The notes: generated by a model from the sequence alone, not told the origin. A stretch of 64,000 nucleotides of DNA from Geodermatophilus sabuli (GCF_010686765.1 NZ_JAAGWF010000003.1:62001-126000); one strand, 5' to 3'. Positions 43,322 to 52,298 are shown, counted from the stretch's first letter. Program-made: numbers and translations.

Positions 43322-43843
43322 TCAGAGGTCGTGGAAGGGCTGCGCGTAGCGGAACCGGCCCCGGAGCTCGGGGCGGTGGCGGGTGAGGGTGCGCGCCTGG
43401 AAGTGCGGTGCCCACTCGGGGTGCTCGGGCTCGACGCCGATCTCGGCTGCGGGCCGGAAGCCGAAGCGGGGGTAGAAGTCGGGGTGTCCGAGCAGGACGA
43501 CCAGGGGTTCGTCGAGCGCGTCGGCGGCGCCGAGGACGGCGTGCATCAGGGCGCCGCCCACACCCTGGCGCTGATGGCTCGGGCGTACGCCGAGTGGACC
43601 CAGGCCGACGACGGGGTGCCCACCGGGCAGCAGCGTCGCGCGGGAACAGCAGACGTGCCCGGTGACCTCGCCGTCGGCCAGCGCGACCAGGGACAGCGCG
43701 CCGAGGAAGGCATCGCTGACGCGGAGGTCGTCGACGAGTCGAGGTTCCACCGGCTGCCCGCCCGGGTGCAGCGGGGCGAACGCCTCGGCGTGCACCCGGC
43801 GGATCGCGGACTCGTCACCGGGCGCCTCACGGCGGATCAACAC
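43322..43843 (-). CDS. GNAT-family N-acetyltransferase (YhbS-like)
   Basis: The 173-residue protein has a GNAT core with acetyl-CoA site VRPSHQRQGVGGALMHAVL (87-105) and a C-terminal LLGHPDFYPRFGFRPAAEIGVEPEHP, characteristic of the YhbS group. AGGAGG seven bases before the GTG settles the start. The gene is divergent from a BBE-type oxidase and convergent with lysG. The substrate is unknown. Confidence 0.88.
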   Translation of the reverse strand: MLIRREAPGDESAIRRVHAEAFAPLHPGGQPVEPRLVDDLRVSDAFLGALSLVALADGEVTGHVCCSRATLLPGGHPVVGLGPLGVRPSHQRQGVGGALMHAVLGAADALDEPLVVLLGHPDFYPRFGFRPAAEIGVEPEHPEWAPHFQARTLTRHRPELRGRFRYAQPFHDL

Positions 43844-44081
43844 CGTCCTGCCTCCTGTCGTCGCACCGCGGCGCGCCCAGCGGCGGGCCGCGTCGATTGA
43901 CCGCGCCGGGCCGTCCTGCCAGCCTCGGCGACGGCCCACACACCGGTCGGGCCGCGGACGTGGCTCGCCGCCCCCTGCCACCCGTACCCGGCCGGTCGTG
44001 CGACGCCGCAGCGGTGACCAGCTGGTACCCCGGGCCAGGCACGGCCACCACCGTCGAGCTGGTCCGGACGAGGAGCTGACC

Positions 44082-45386
44082 GTGACCGACGCCGAGTTCC
44101 TCCGTCCCGGCGAGGCGGGGTACGACGAGGCGCGCCGGGTGTGGAACGCCATGGTCGACCGGCGGCCGGCACTGATCGCGCGCTGCCGGGAGACCCGGGA
44201 CGTCGTGGCGGCGATCGCACTGGCCCGCCGTGCCGGCCTGGAGGTCGGCGTCCGGTGCGGCGGCCACGGCGTGGCCGGACTGGCGGTGCCCGAGGCCGGG
44301 CTGATGATCGACCTGACCCCCATGGGAGGTGTCCGCGTCGATCCGGAGCGGCGGCGGGCGTGGGTCCAGGGCGGCGCCCTGCTGGGAGCGCTGGACGCGG
44401 CGACCCAGCCGTACGGGCTGGCGACGACGGCCGGGAACGTCTCGCACACCGGCGTGGGGGGGCTGACGCTGGGCGGCGGGATGGGCTGGCTCGCGCGCCG
44501 GCACGGGCTCTCCTGCGACAACGTGGTGGCGTTCGAGCTGGTGACCGCGGACGGCGACGTCGTCCGCGCCTCGGCGGAGGAGAACGCCGAGGTCTTCTGG
44601 GGCTTGCGCGGGGGCGGCGGCAACTTCGGCGTGGTGACGGAGTTCGAGTTCGCGCTGCACGCGACCGGCACCCGGGCGATGAGCGTCGAACTGGACTTCC
44701 CGGTCGCGGACGCCGGGGCGGCCCTGGTCCGCTGGCGCGAGCTGGCCGCGGTCGCACCCAGGCCGGCGACCTACACCGCGACGGTGTCCGGTGGGATCGC
44801 CGCGCTCGGCTTCGTGTGGGTCGGTGATCCGGGCGCGGGCCACCAGCACGCCCGCGCCCTCGACACCCTCGGCCGGCCGATCGAACGGCGACTGCAGGAA
44901 CCGTCCTACCTCGACCTGCAGCGCCGCGAGGACACCCCCCAGGGTCACGCCCAGCGCCGGTACTGGAAGGGGCACTACGTCCGGGAGCTCTCCGAGGGTG
45001 CGATCGCTGCGCTCCTGGCGCACGACCCGTCGGTGGCCGCCGGCCTGCAGGCGTACGGCGGGGCGATCGCCGAGGTGCCCGACGAGGCGACCGCGTTCAG
45101 CCAGCGCGACGCCGCCTTCGAGTACGTGGGCGCCGCCCGCTGGACGGATCCCGCCGAGGACGAGGCGCGGATCGCGACCGCCCGGCAGTGTGCCGCCCGG
45201 CTCGCGCCGTTCGCCTCCGGCGTCTACGTCAACGTGCTCGGCGACGAGGGCGCGGCCGGGGTACGACGCGCCTACCCACCCGCGAAGCTCGCCCGGCTCA
45301 CCGCGCTCAAGGACGCCCTCGATCCGCACAACGTCTTCCACCTGAACGCGAACATCGCCCCCAGCCGGCAGAGCGCCCCGGCATGA
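44082..45386 (+). CDS. FAD-linked oxidase, berberine-bridge (BBE)-like
   Basis: The 434-residue protein has the PCMH FAD domain, including VGVRCGGHGVAGLAVPEAGLMIDL with His62 as likely 8-alpha-histidyl FAD site, GNVSHTGVGGLTLGGGMGWLARRHG and the GGGGNFGVVTEFEF motif, and ends with the BBE tail LKDALDPHNVFHLNANI. The second covalent cysteine of bicovalent members is not evident. Such enzymes oxidise alcohols, sugars or amines, often of secondary metabolites. AGGAG lies before the GTG. A strong hairpin spans its stop codon. Confidence 0.88.
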   Translation: MTDAEFLRPGEAGYDEARRVWNAMVDRRPALIARCRETRDVVAAIALARRAGLEVGVRCGGHGVAGLAVPEAGLMIDLTPMGGVRVDPERRRAWVQGGALLGALDAATQPYGLATTAGNVSHTGVGGLTLGGGMGWLARRHGLSCDNVVAFELVTADGDVVRASAEENAEVFWGLRGGGGNFGVVTEFEFALHATGTRAMSVELDFPVADAGAALVRWRELAAVAPRPATYTATVSGGIAALGFVWVGDPGAGHQHARALDTLGRPIERRLQEPSYLDLQRREDTPQGHAQRRYWKGHYVRELSEGAIAALLAHDPSVAAGLQAYGGAIAEVPDEATAFSQRDAAFEYVGAARWTDPAEDEARIATARQCAARLAPFASGVYVNVLGDEGAAGVRRAYPPAKLARLTALKDALDPHNVFHLNANIAPSRQSAPA

Positions 45387-45409
45387 CGACCCTCGTCGTC
45401 ATGCCGGGG
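45376..45409. terminator. Perfect 14-bp-arm hairpin between convergent genes
   Basis: CCCCGGCATGACGA and TCGTCATGCCGGGG enclose a 6-nt loop. The left arm contains the stop codon of the BBE-type oxidase gene. It lies 20 bp from the end of the opposing alcohol dehydrogenase gene and can act in both directions, though no T-tract is present. Confidence 0.65.
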
Positions 45410-45429
45410 GGAGGACGGGGAGCGGTCGC

Positions 45430-46452
45430 TCAGGGGCGGACCAGGACCTTGAGCGCCTCGCGCTGGTCCATCGCGCGGTAGGCCTCGGGGGTCTCGTCGA
45501 GGCCCACGGTGCGGTCGAACACCCGTCCGGGCTCGATGCGGCCCTCCAGCACGTCGGGCAGCAGCTCCTCGATGTAGGGCCGCTGGGCGCCGGGCCCACC
45601 GGTGAGTGTGACGTTGCGGCCGAACAGGCTGTCGAAGCCCACCGGCGCCGACTCGTACTGCGGCACGCCGACCCGGCTGATCACGCCACCGGCCCGCACC
45701 GTGCCGACGGCCTGCTCGTAGGCCGGCAGGTGGCCGACGCACTCCAGCACGGTGTGGGTGCCGCGGCCGCCGGTCAGCTCGAGCACCTTCGCGACGCCCT
45801 CCTCGCCCCGCTCGGCGACGACGTCGGTGGCGCCGAACTCCCGGCCGAGGTCGGTGCGGGCCACGTGCCGGCCCATCAGGACGATCTGCTCGGCGCCCAG
45901 CCGCTTGGCGGCCATGACCGCCAGCAGCCCCACCGCGCCGTCCCCGATGACCGTGACCGACGTCCGGGCGTCGACGCCCGCGGTGACGGCGGCGTGGTGG
46001 CCGGTGATGAGGACGTCGGAGAGCGTCAGCAGCGAGGGCAGCAGCGCCGAGTCCTCCCCCACCGGGGCCTTCACGAGGGTGCCGTCGGCCTGCGGCACGC
46101 GGACGGCCTCGGCCTGCGTCCCGGAGAAGAAGCCGCCGTGCAGGCAGGAGGTGGTCAGGCCCTCGCGGCAGAACTCGCAGGTGTTGTCGAACCACGCGAA
46201 CGGCGCGATCACGACGTCACCCCGCTGGACGGTGGTGACGTCGGCGCCGACCTCCTCGACGACGCCGACGAACTCGTGGCCCATCGTCCGGCCGTGCTCC
46301 GAGGCCGGCATGGAGTGGTAGGGGTGCAGGTCGCTCCCGCAGACGCAGGCGCGGACGACGCGGACCACGGCGTCGGTGGGCGCCTGGACCGTCGGGTCGG
46401 GCCGGTCCTCGACCCGCACGTCGCCGGCGGCGTACAGGACTGTTGCTCGCAC
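45430..46452 (-). CDS. Zinc-dependent alcohol dehydrogenase (MDR superfamily)
   Basis: The 340-residue enzyme has the catalytic zinc ligands Cys38 (CVCGSDLH) and His59-Glu60 (MGHEFVG), NAD-binding VTVIGDGAVGLLAVMAAKRLGA and a partial structural zinc lobe, CEFCREGLTTSC, in which the third of the four usual cysteines is Gly98. The GAGAGG ribosome site lies nine bases before the GTG; the longer upstream frame overlaps the aldo-keto reductase gene. It may act on the same short-chain or aromatic alcohols as that reductase. Confidence 0.9.
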   Translation of the reverse strand: MRATVLYAAGDVRVEDRPDPTVQAPTDAVVRVVRACVCGSDLHPYHSMPASEHGRTMGHEFVGVVEEVGADVTTVQRGDVVIAPFAWFDNTCEFCREGLTTSCLHGGFFSGTQAEAVRVPQADGTLVKAPVGEDSALLPSLLTLSDVLITGHHAAVTAGVDARTSVTVIGDGAVGLLAVMAAKRLGAEQIVLMGRHVARTDLGREFGATDVVAERGEEGVAKVLELTGGRGTHTVLECVGHLPAYEQAVGTVRAGGVISRVGVPQYESAPVGFDSLFGRNVTLTGGPGAQRPYIEELLPDVLEGRIEPGRVFDRTVGLDETPEAYRAMDQREALKVLVRP

Positions 46453-46495
46453 GGACTCGTGCCTCTCTCTCGGACGGACTGTCAGTGGGGTGGGC

Positions 46496-47380
46496 TCAGG
46501 CCTCGGGGATGACGCGACCGAAGGTCTCGCGGGTGACCTGCTCGGGCTCCGGGCCGCCGCGGACGCCGGTGTCGAGGGCGTCGATGGCGGCCAGCTGGTC
46601 ACCGGTGAGCTCGAAGTCGAAGACGTCGAGGTTCTCGGCGATCCGTGACGGCGTGACCGACTTGGGGATGACCTGCCGGCCCTCCTGCACGTGCCAGCGG
46701 AGCATGACCTGGGCGGGCGTCTTCCCGTGGGCGGCCGCGATCTCGCCGATGGTCGGGTCCTGCAGGGTGCTGCCGTGCGAGCCGTCGCGGTAGAACGTGA
46801 TGCCGCCGATCGGCGACCAGGCCTGGGAGAGGATCCCGTGTGCTGCGTCGGCCGCCAGCAGCGCGGGCTGCCGGAAGTAGGGGTGCACCTCGATCTGGTT
46901 GACCGCCGGCACCACCGACGTCTCGGCCAGCAGCCGGGTGAGGTGCTCGGGCATGAAGTTGCTGACGCCGATCGCGCGCACCCTGCCGTCGGCCAGCAGC
47001 TGCTCCAGCGCCCGGTAGGCGTCCAGCGTGAGGTCGAACTCGCCGGGCAGCGCCTGGTGCAGGATCAGCAGGTCGATCTGCTCGAGCCCGAGCTTGCCGG
47101 CGCTCTTGTCGAAGGCGTGCAGCGTTGCGTCGTAGCCGTAGTCGGTGATCCACACCTTGGTCTCGACGAAGACCTCGGAGCGGTCGAGGCCGGAGCGGCG
47201 CAGCGCCTCCCCCACCCCGCGCTCGTTGCCGTAGGCCGCCGCGGTGTCGACGTGCCGGTAGCCGGTCGCCAGCGCGGCCTCGACGGCCGCGACCGTCTCC
47301 TCCGGTGGGGTCTGGAAGACGCCGAAGCCGACGGCGGGGATCTCGACTCCGTTGTTCAGGGTGAGGGAAGCGCTGCTCAT
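46496..47380 (-). CDS. Aldo/keto reductase
   Basis: The 294-residue TIM-barrel enzyme has the full catalytic tetrad: Asp45 and Tyr50 in HVDTAAAYGNE, Lys75 in VETKVW and His108 in LLILHQA, plus the NADPH segment VIPKSVTPSRIAENLDVFDF. It resembles 2,5-diketo-gluconate reductases (AKR5). It is divergent from an XRE-type regulator, and a large perfect palindrome lies between them, so that protein probably controls it. The dehydrogenase gene follows 43 bp downstream in the same direction. Confidence 0.92.
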   Translation of the reverse strand: MSSASLTLNNGVEIPAVGFGVFQTPPEETVAAVEAALATGYRHVDTAAAYGNERGVGEALRRSGLDRSEVFVETKVWITDYGYDATLHAFDKSAGKLGLEQIDLLILHQALPGEFDLTLDAYRALEQLLADGRVRAIGVSNFMPEHLTRLLAETSVVPAVNQIEVHPYFRQPALLAADAAHGILSQAWSPIGGITFYRDGSHGSTLQDPTIGEIAAAHGKTPAQVMLRWHVQEGRQVIPKSVTPSRIAENLDVFDFELTGDQLAAIDALDTGVRGGPEPEQVTRETFGRVIPEA

Positions 47381-47410
47381 GGACTCCATGTTCGGCGTGA
47401 TCGCCGTCCG

Positions 47411-47442
47411 CTGGCAGTGCCTGTCCGTCCAGGCACTGCCAG
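47411..47442. promoter_or_regulatory. Perfect palindrome (13-bp arms, 6-bp centre) between the reductase and regulator genes
   Basis: CTGGCAGTGCCTG and CAGGCACTGCCAG are exact reverse complements around TCCGTC. A related half site (ACTGGCAGGAC) recurs near 47499. The palindrome lies 30 bp before the reductase start and about 90 bp before the -10 element of the regulator gene, a typical operator location. Confidence 0.75.
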
Positions 47443-47530
47443 TGCCCCCTTCGCTCGCCGCGCCGCGGCTGGGCCCGGAGCCCTGGTCCCCGGGTACTGG
47501 CAGGACCTCCCTCCCGCCGCGCCGCCTGCC

Positions 47531-47536
47531 TACCGT
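47531..47536 (+). promoter_or_regulatory. -10 element TACCGT of the XRE-type regulator
   Basis: The hexamer ends 6 nt before the GTG at 47543. Confidence 0.5.
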
Positions 47537-47542
47537 GGAGAC

Positions 47543-48439
47543 GTGAGCACTACCGGCCTCAACGCCCAGATCCGCGACTTCCTCAGCACGCGACGGGCGC
47601 GGATCACCCCGGAGCAGGCCGGCCTGCCCGCCTACGGCGGCAACCGCCGGGTGAAGGGGCTGCGCCGCGAGGAGGTGGCGATGCTCGCCGGCGTCTCGGT
47701 GGACTACTACGTCCGCATGGAGCGCGGCGGCCTGGCCGGCGCCTCGGAGAGCGTGCTCGACGCCCTGGCCGACGCGCTGCGCCTGGACGAGGCCGAGCGG
47801 ACCCACCTGTACGCCCTCGCCCGGGAGAGCGGCGCCCGCGGCCACTCCCGCAGGCGCCCCGCCCAGAGCGCCGTCCGGCCGCAGGTCCAGCAGGTGCTCG
47901 ACGCGATGACCGACGCCGCCGCCTGGGTGCGCAACGGCCGGCACGACATCGTCGCGACGAACTCCCTCGCCCGTGCCCTCTACTCGCCGGTCCTCGCCGA
48001 GCCCCGCCGTCCGGCCAACACCACCCGGTTCGTCTACCTCCGGCCCGAGGCGGCCCGGGAGTTCTTCGTCGACTACGACCGGGTCGCCAACGACGCCGCC
48101 GCCATGCTGCGCCTGGAGGCCGGCCGCAACCCGCACGACAAGGCGCTCATCGAGCTGGTCGGCGAGCTCTCCACCCGCTCGGAGCTGTTCCGCCGCCGGT
48201 GGGCCCAGCACGACGTCCAGTTCCACCGCAGCGGGCAGAAGCGGCTGCGGCACCCCGTGGTCGGCCAGCTCGACCTGGACTTCGAGGGGATGGAGCTCGC
48301 CTCGTCGCCGGGGCTGCACCTCAACGTCTACACCGCCGCCGCCGGCACGCCGGCCGCCGACGCCTTGCGGCTGCTGGCCTCCTGGGCCGCCTCCCAGGAG
48401 GAGCAACCCACCGGGACCGCCTCCGCCGTCCCCGACTGA
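47543..48439 (+). CDS. XRE-family regulator with MmyB-like ligand-binding domain
   Basis: The 298-residue protein has an N-terminal HTH (RRVKGLRREEVAMLAGVSVDYYVRMERGGLAGASESVLDALADAL) and a C-terminal MmyB-like domain (VLDAMTDAAAWVRNGRHDIVATNSLARALYSPV...NTTRFVYLRPEAAREFFVDYDRVANDAAAMLRLEAGRNPHD). MmyB-like regulators bind fatty-acid-like ligands and commonly control a divergent oxidoreductase, as seen here. The start agrees with a TACCGT hexamer upstream and the beginning of the fold. Confidence 0.92.
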   Translation: MSTTGLNAQIRDFLSTRRARITPEQAGLPAYGGNRRVKGLRREEVAMLAGVSVDYYVRMERGGLAGASESVLDALADALRLDEAERTHLYALARESGARGHSRRRPAQSAVRPQVQQVLDAMTDAAAWVRNGRHDIVATNSLARALYSPVLAEPRRPANTTRFVYLRPEAAREFFVDYDRVANDAAAMLRLEAGRNPHDKALIELVGELSTRSELFRRRWAQHDVQFHRSGQKRLRHPVVGQLDLDFEGMELASSPGLHLNVYTAAAGTPAADALRLLASWAASQEEQPTGTASAVPD

Positions 48440-48727
48440 CCGGCCGCCGCCCCCCGGGCGGGCGTGGGTCAGGTCGCCGGCCCGGCGGTGCCGGGGAACA
48501 GCCACGACAGGCTGCGCCGGGCCGCGTGCAGGTACTCCTCGTGGCCGCTCTCGCGTCCGTGGGCGGGGTCGTCGAGGGCCGCGCGGCGGGCGGAGGAGGT
48601 GATCCGCTCGCGCAGTCCGGTCTTCCCGCCGGAGCTGCTCACCTCGGGCCCCCTGCTCCACCCGGTCCCCGTCCTCGTCGGGGCTCGGACCGGCTCGGTC
48701 CACCCGGCGGGTGCGACACTGCGGGCG

Positions 48728-49657
48728 ATGACCGCGAACGGTGCCGAGCCGATGCCGGCCGCCGCCGTCCCCGTCCTGGACCTGGACCGGACCCCGGGCC
48801 ACCTCATCCGGCGCGCCCAGCGGGTGCACGGGGCGCTCTGGGCCCGGCAGGTCGGTGCGGAGCCGACCGGCCCGCAGTTCGCCGTCCTCTCCGGCATCTC
48901 CCGCCGCCCGGGACTGGACCAGACGACGGTCGGCGCGCTGGCCTCCCTGGACGCGTCCTCGACCGCCGACATCGTCCGCCGGCTGGCCCGCCGCGGCTGG
49001 GTCACCGCCGATCCCGATCCCGCCGACCGCCGCCGCAAGGTCCTGCACCTGACCGGGCCGGCCCGCGCCCGGCTGCGGGAACTCACCGCACGGGCGGCGC
49101 TGGTGCAGCAGGCGCTGCTCGCGCCCCTGCCCGGCGAGCAGCGAGGTCAGTTCGTCACCGACCTCGCCACGGTGGCGTACGAGGGCGACCCGCCGCCGCG
49201 CCGGCGGGAGGGCCCCGACGACCTCGGCCTCGAGTCCTCCACCGCTCCCGGCCACCTCATCCGCCGCGCCCAGCAGGTGCACACGGCGAGCTGGACCCGG
49301 CACTTCGGCGGCACCCTGACCGGACCCCAGTACGCCGTCCTCTGCGCACTGGCCCGGCACGAGCCCAGTGACCAGGCCACCCTCGGCGACGCCGCCGCCC
49401 TGGACAAGTCCTCCGTCGCCGAGGTGGTCGACCGGCTGGCGTCCCGGGAGTTGATCACCGTGCTCGCCGACGCCGGCGACCGTCGCCGCAAGGCCCTGCG
49501 CCTGTCGGTCGTCGCCCGTGAGGCCCTACCCGCCATGACGCGGGCCGCCACCGAGGTGCAGGTGGAACTGCTGGCCCCCCTGCCGGCGTCGGCGCACCGC
49601 CGCCTCCTCGACGCACTGGGCGCCATCGCCCACCCGGATGCCTCCCCCGGCACCTGA
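48728..49657 (+). CDS. Protein of two fused MarR domains
   Basis: The 309-residue protein contains two successive MarR winged-helix units. Unit 1 (about 21-150) begins RTPGHLIRRAQRVHGALWAR and contains TGPQFAVLSGI, DASSTADIVRRLARRGWV and DRRRKVLHLT. Unit 2 (about 172-303) begins APGHLIRRAQQVHTASWTR and has TGPQYAVLCAL, DKSSVAEVVDRLASRELI and DRRRKALRLS. MarR proteins normally dimerise, so this looks like a covalent pseudo-dimer. A GACACT hexamer ends seven bases before the ATG. Its target may be the convergent monooxygenase or the operons nearby; nothing shows which. Confidence 0.88.
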   Translation: MTANGAEPMPAAAVPVLDLDRTPGHLIRRAQRVHGALWARQVGAEPTGPQFAVLSGISRRPGLDQTTVGALASLDASSTADIVRRLARRGWVTADPDPADRRRKVLHLTGPARARLRELTARAALVQQALLAPLPGEQRGQFVTDLATVAYEGDPPPRRREGPDDLGLESSTAPGHLIRRAQQVHTASWTRHFGGTLTGPQYAVLCALARHEPSDQATLGDAAALDKSSVAEVVDRLASRELITVLADAGDRRRKALRLSVVAREALPAMTRAATEVQVELLAPLPASAHRRLLDALGAIAHPDASPGT

Positions 49658-49691
49658 ACCCCGTCGAGGACGGCGACGCCCCCGGCCGCGC

Positions 49692-51617
49692 TCAGCGGGC
49701 AGCGACCGGCTGCCGCGCCTCGACCATGAACGCCGCGAAGAACCGGGCCAGCTCCTCGTGGGCGTCCAGGGGCAGGACGTGGGCGACGTACTGGTCGGGA
49801 CGGACGACGACGAGGCAGCCACGGTCGCGATCGACGCCTCGCAGGTCGAAGACGTCGATCCCCGCCTTCAGGTCCGGGCAGAAGGCCTTCTCGTAGTCGA
49901 CGAGGCCGAAGCGCCCCTTCCGGGGCAGCAGCAGGGGCGGCAGCGCCTCGATCGGCAGCTCGCGGTGCCCCTGCTGGAACACCGCCCGCAGGTCGAACAC
50001 CGCGTCGTCGTCGGCACCGGCGGGGGTGGACCGGCGGACCGGTGACGCCTCGGCACCGGCGAGGAACTCGCAGAGACCGCGGATCCGCGACGCCGGGTCA
50101 CGGGGATCCGCGGCGTCGGCGAACGCGTAGAGCCGCCACCGTCCGTCGGCCTCGGCCACGTGGCCGAGGTGCATCGGCCGGGCGTCCCCGAGCCGGACGA
50201 CAGGGGCGGAGTGGAACCGCTCACCGATCGGGAAGCCCGTGGCGAGGTGCTGGTGGGTGGCCTCACCGGTGATGAGCGAGGGCTCGTAGTGGGTCGCCAC
50301 GCCGGCGGTGAACCGCCCCTGCTCGGTGTAGAGGCGCTGCAGGCCCGCCGCGTCCGCACCCTCGGTCGCGGCGGCGTCCTGCGGCCGGGCACTGTGTCTG
50401 GCGGCCCAGTCGCGGTCGAAGTCGATCAGGCGCTTCGCCACCGCCTGGCGCTCGGCCGAGTAGGTGTGCAGCAGTTCCGGGGAGCTCCGGCCCTCCAGGA
50501 CGGCGGCGAGCTTCCAGCCGAGGTTGAACGCGTCCTGCATCGACACGTTCATGCCCTGCCCGGCCTTGGGGCTGTGCGTGTGGCAGGCGTCGCCGGCGAT
50601 GAACACCCGCGGCAGGCGGGCGCCGACCTCGCCGGCGGGGACGTCGTCGAACGCGTCGGTGAGCCGCTGGCCGATCTCGTACACCGACCACCAGACCACG
50701 TCGCGCACGTCGAGGGAGTACGGGTGCAGGATCCGCCGGGCCGAGGCGATCAGCGTGTCGAGGGTGATCCCCCGCGCCGCCACGCGCTCGCCGGGGCCCA
50801 GCTCGTCGAGCTCGATGTAGAAGCGGACGAGGTACCCGCCCTCCCGTGGGATGAGCACGATGTTGCCCTCGCCGGACTGGATCACCGCCTTGAACCGGAT
50901 GTCGGGGAAGTCGGTCACGGCCAGGACGTCCATCACCCCCCACGCCTGGTTGGCGGCGTCGCCGCGCAGCGTCCGGCCGATCGACTGCCGGACCGTGCTG
51001 CGTGCGCCGTCGCACCCGACGACGTAGCGGGCCCGGACGGTCAGCTCCTCCCCGGCACGGTCGGGATCGGTCCGCTGGAGGGTGACCTCGACCGGGTGGT
51101 CCCCCCCACCGACCGCGAGGTCGCGCACCTCGAGGCCGTAGTCCGGCGCCAGCCGGCTCGGCGCGTGGCCCATCACGTCGAGCAGGAGCTGCTGGATGCG
51201 GGCCTGGTTCACGATGAGGTGGGGGAACTCCGACAGCCCGTCCTCGACGTCCTGGATCCGGCCGCTCCGCGAGATGCGCGTCCGGTCCTGCTGGTCCGGT
51301 CGCCAGAAGACCGTCTCGTTGACCCAGTAGCCCTCCCGCATCAGGCGCCCGCTGAGCCCGAAGGCGTCGAACATCTCGACCGAGCGGCAGGCGACGCCGT
51401 CGGCCTGGCCGAGCTCGAGCGGCCCGGGCCTGCGCTCGACGATGCGGGTCGTGATGCCGGGGAAGGCGGCCAGCTGCGCCGCGAGCACGAGCCCGGCCGG
51501 CCCGGTGCCGACGACGAGGACGTCCACCTCCTCCGGCAGCGGGCCGGCCGCGGAGGCGGGACCTGCCGGGTGGATCTCCGGGTCACCGGGGCGGAATCCG
51601 TTCAGGTAGAACTGCAT
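49692..51617 (-). CDS. 3-Hydroxybenzoate 4-monooxygenase / phenol 2-monooxygenase-type flavoprotein (MobA-like)
   Basis: The 641-residue flavoprotein has VDVLVVGTGPAGLVLAAQLA (FAD site), YVVGCDGARSTVRQSIG and VFIAGDACHTHSPKAGQGMNVSMQDAFNLGWKL, then a C-terminal thioredoxin-like phenol hydroxylase dimerisation domain ending CLVVVRPDQYVAHVLPLD. Length and the opening MQFYLNGFRPGDPEI match MobA, which makes protocatechuate from 3-hydroxybenzoate. It is divergent from a MarR regulator, as mobA is from mobR in Comamonas. Phenol 2-monooxygenase activity remains possible. Confidence 0.88.
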   Translation of the reverse strand: MQFYLNGFRPGDPEIHPAGPASAAGPLPEEVDVLVVGTGPAGLVLAAQLAAFPGITTRIVERRPGPLELGQADGVACRSVEMFDAFGLSGRLMREGYWVNETVFWRPDQQDRTRISRSGRIQDVEDGLSEFPHLIVNQARIQQLLLDVMGHAPSRLAPDYGLEVRDLAVGGGDHPVEVTLQRTDPDRAGEELTVRARYVVGCDGARSTVRQSIGRTLRGDAANQAWGVMDVLAVTDFPDIRFKAVIQSGEGNIVLIPREGGYLVRFYIELDELGPGERVAARGITLDTLIASARRILHPYSLDVRDVVWWSVYEIGQRLTDAFDDVPAGEVGARLPRVFIAGDACHTHSPKAGQGMNVSMQDAFNLGWKLAAVLEGRSSPELLHTYSAERQAVAKRLIDFDRDWAARHSARPQDAAATEGADAAGLQRLYTEQGRFTAGVATHYEPSLITGEATHQHLATGFPIGERFHSAPVVRLGDARPMHLGHVAEADGRWRLYAFADAADPRDPASRIRGLCEFLAGAEASPVRRSTPAGADDDAVFDLRAVFQQGHRELPIEALPPLLLPRKGRFGLVDYEKAFCPDLKAGIDVFDLRGVDRDRGCLVVVRPDQYVAHVLPLDAHEELARFFAAFMVEARQPVAAR

Positions 51618-51715
51618 GGTCCCTCTTCGACGACTCGGCGGGGCGGGCAGATCGACCGCGGGCGGCACGGCGACTCCGGGCGCGGCGTCCTCGCGAATTA
51701 CTGCGTACACGGAGG

Positions 51716-51745
51716 ACCTTAGGCGGAGCCGTGCTCCCGTGGCAA
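51716..51745 (-). promoter_or_regulatory. Putative promoter of the MobA-like gene with internal dyad
   Basis: On the minus strand TTGCCA (51740-51745) and TAAGGT (51716-51721) are 18 bp apart. The spacer contains the dyad GGAGC-ACG-GCTCC, which a MarR dimer could bind to block the polymerase. The leader to the ATG would be about 90 nt. Confidence 0.5.
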
Positions 51746-51833
51746 GGGCGCGCGGGCGAGACGCCCGGGCGACATGCGGGACACCGGCCGCTGGGCGCGC
51801 CGGGCACGGGCCGCCCTGGGCGATGATGGTCCG

Positions 51834-52298
51834 GTGTCCACGACCACCGATCCGGCCGCGGTCGACGGATCAGGCCCGTCGACGCTGTACCTGGTCAAGC
51901 AGCTGGAACAGGCCGTGCGCGCCCGCCTGGACGAGGTCCTCCGACCGGCCGCCATCACACCGCTGCAGTACACGGCGCTGACCGTGCTCGAGCGCCACGC
52001 CGATCTCAGCACCGCCGAGCTGGCCCGGAACTCGTTCGTCACCGACCAGAGCGCCGCCGACATGGTCGCCGTCCTCGAGGACCGCGGCCTGCTGTCCCGG
52101 CTCCTGGACCCGCGCGACCGGCGGCGCCGGGTGCTGCGGCTGACCGAGCGGGGCCAGGAGCTGCTGGACCGGTACCGCGACGAGGTCGACCGCCTCGAGT
52201 CGCGGATGGTGGCCCCGCTGACGCCCGTGCAGGCCGACGACCTCCGCCGGTACGTCGCGCTCTGCCGGGCCGCGCTGGACGGCACCGCGCGCCGCTGA
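51834..52298 (+). CDS. MarR-family regulator (MobR-like)
   Basis: The 154-residue protein has the MarR fold: LYLVKQLEQAVRARLDEVL, ITPLQYTALTVLERHADLSTAELARNSFVTDQSAADMVAVLEDRGLLSR and the wing DPRDRRRRVLRLTERGQELL. It is divergent from the MobA-like gene and probably represses it until a phenolic acid binds. GATGAT ends six bases before the GTG as a weak -10 element. Longer frames start inside the shared promoter region and are rejected. Confidence 0.9.
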   Translation: MSTTTDPAAVDGSGPSTLYLVKQLEQAVRARLDEVLRPAAITPLQYTALTVLERHADLSTAELARNSFVTDQSAADMVAVLEDRGLLSRLLDPRDRRRRVLRLTERGQELLDRYRDEVDRLESRMVAPLTPVQADDLRRYVALCRAALDGTARR

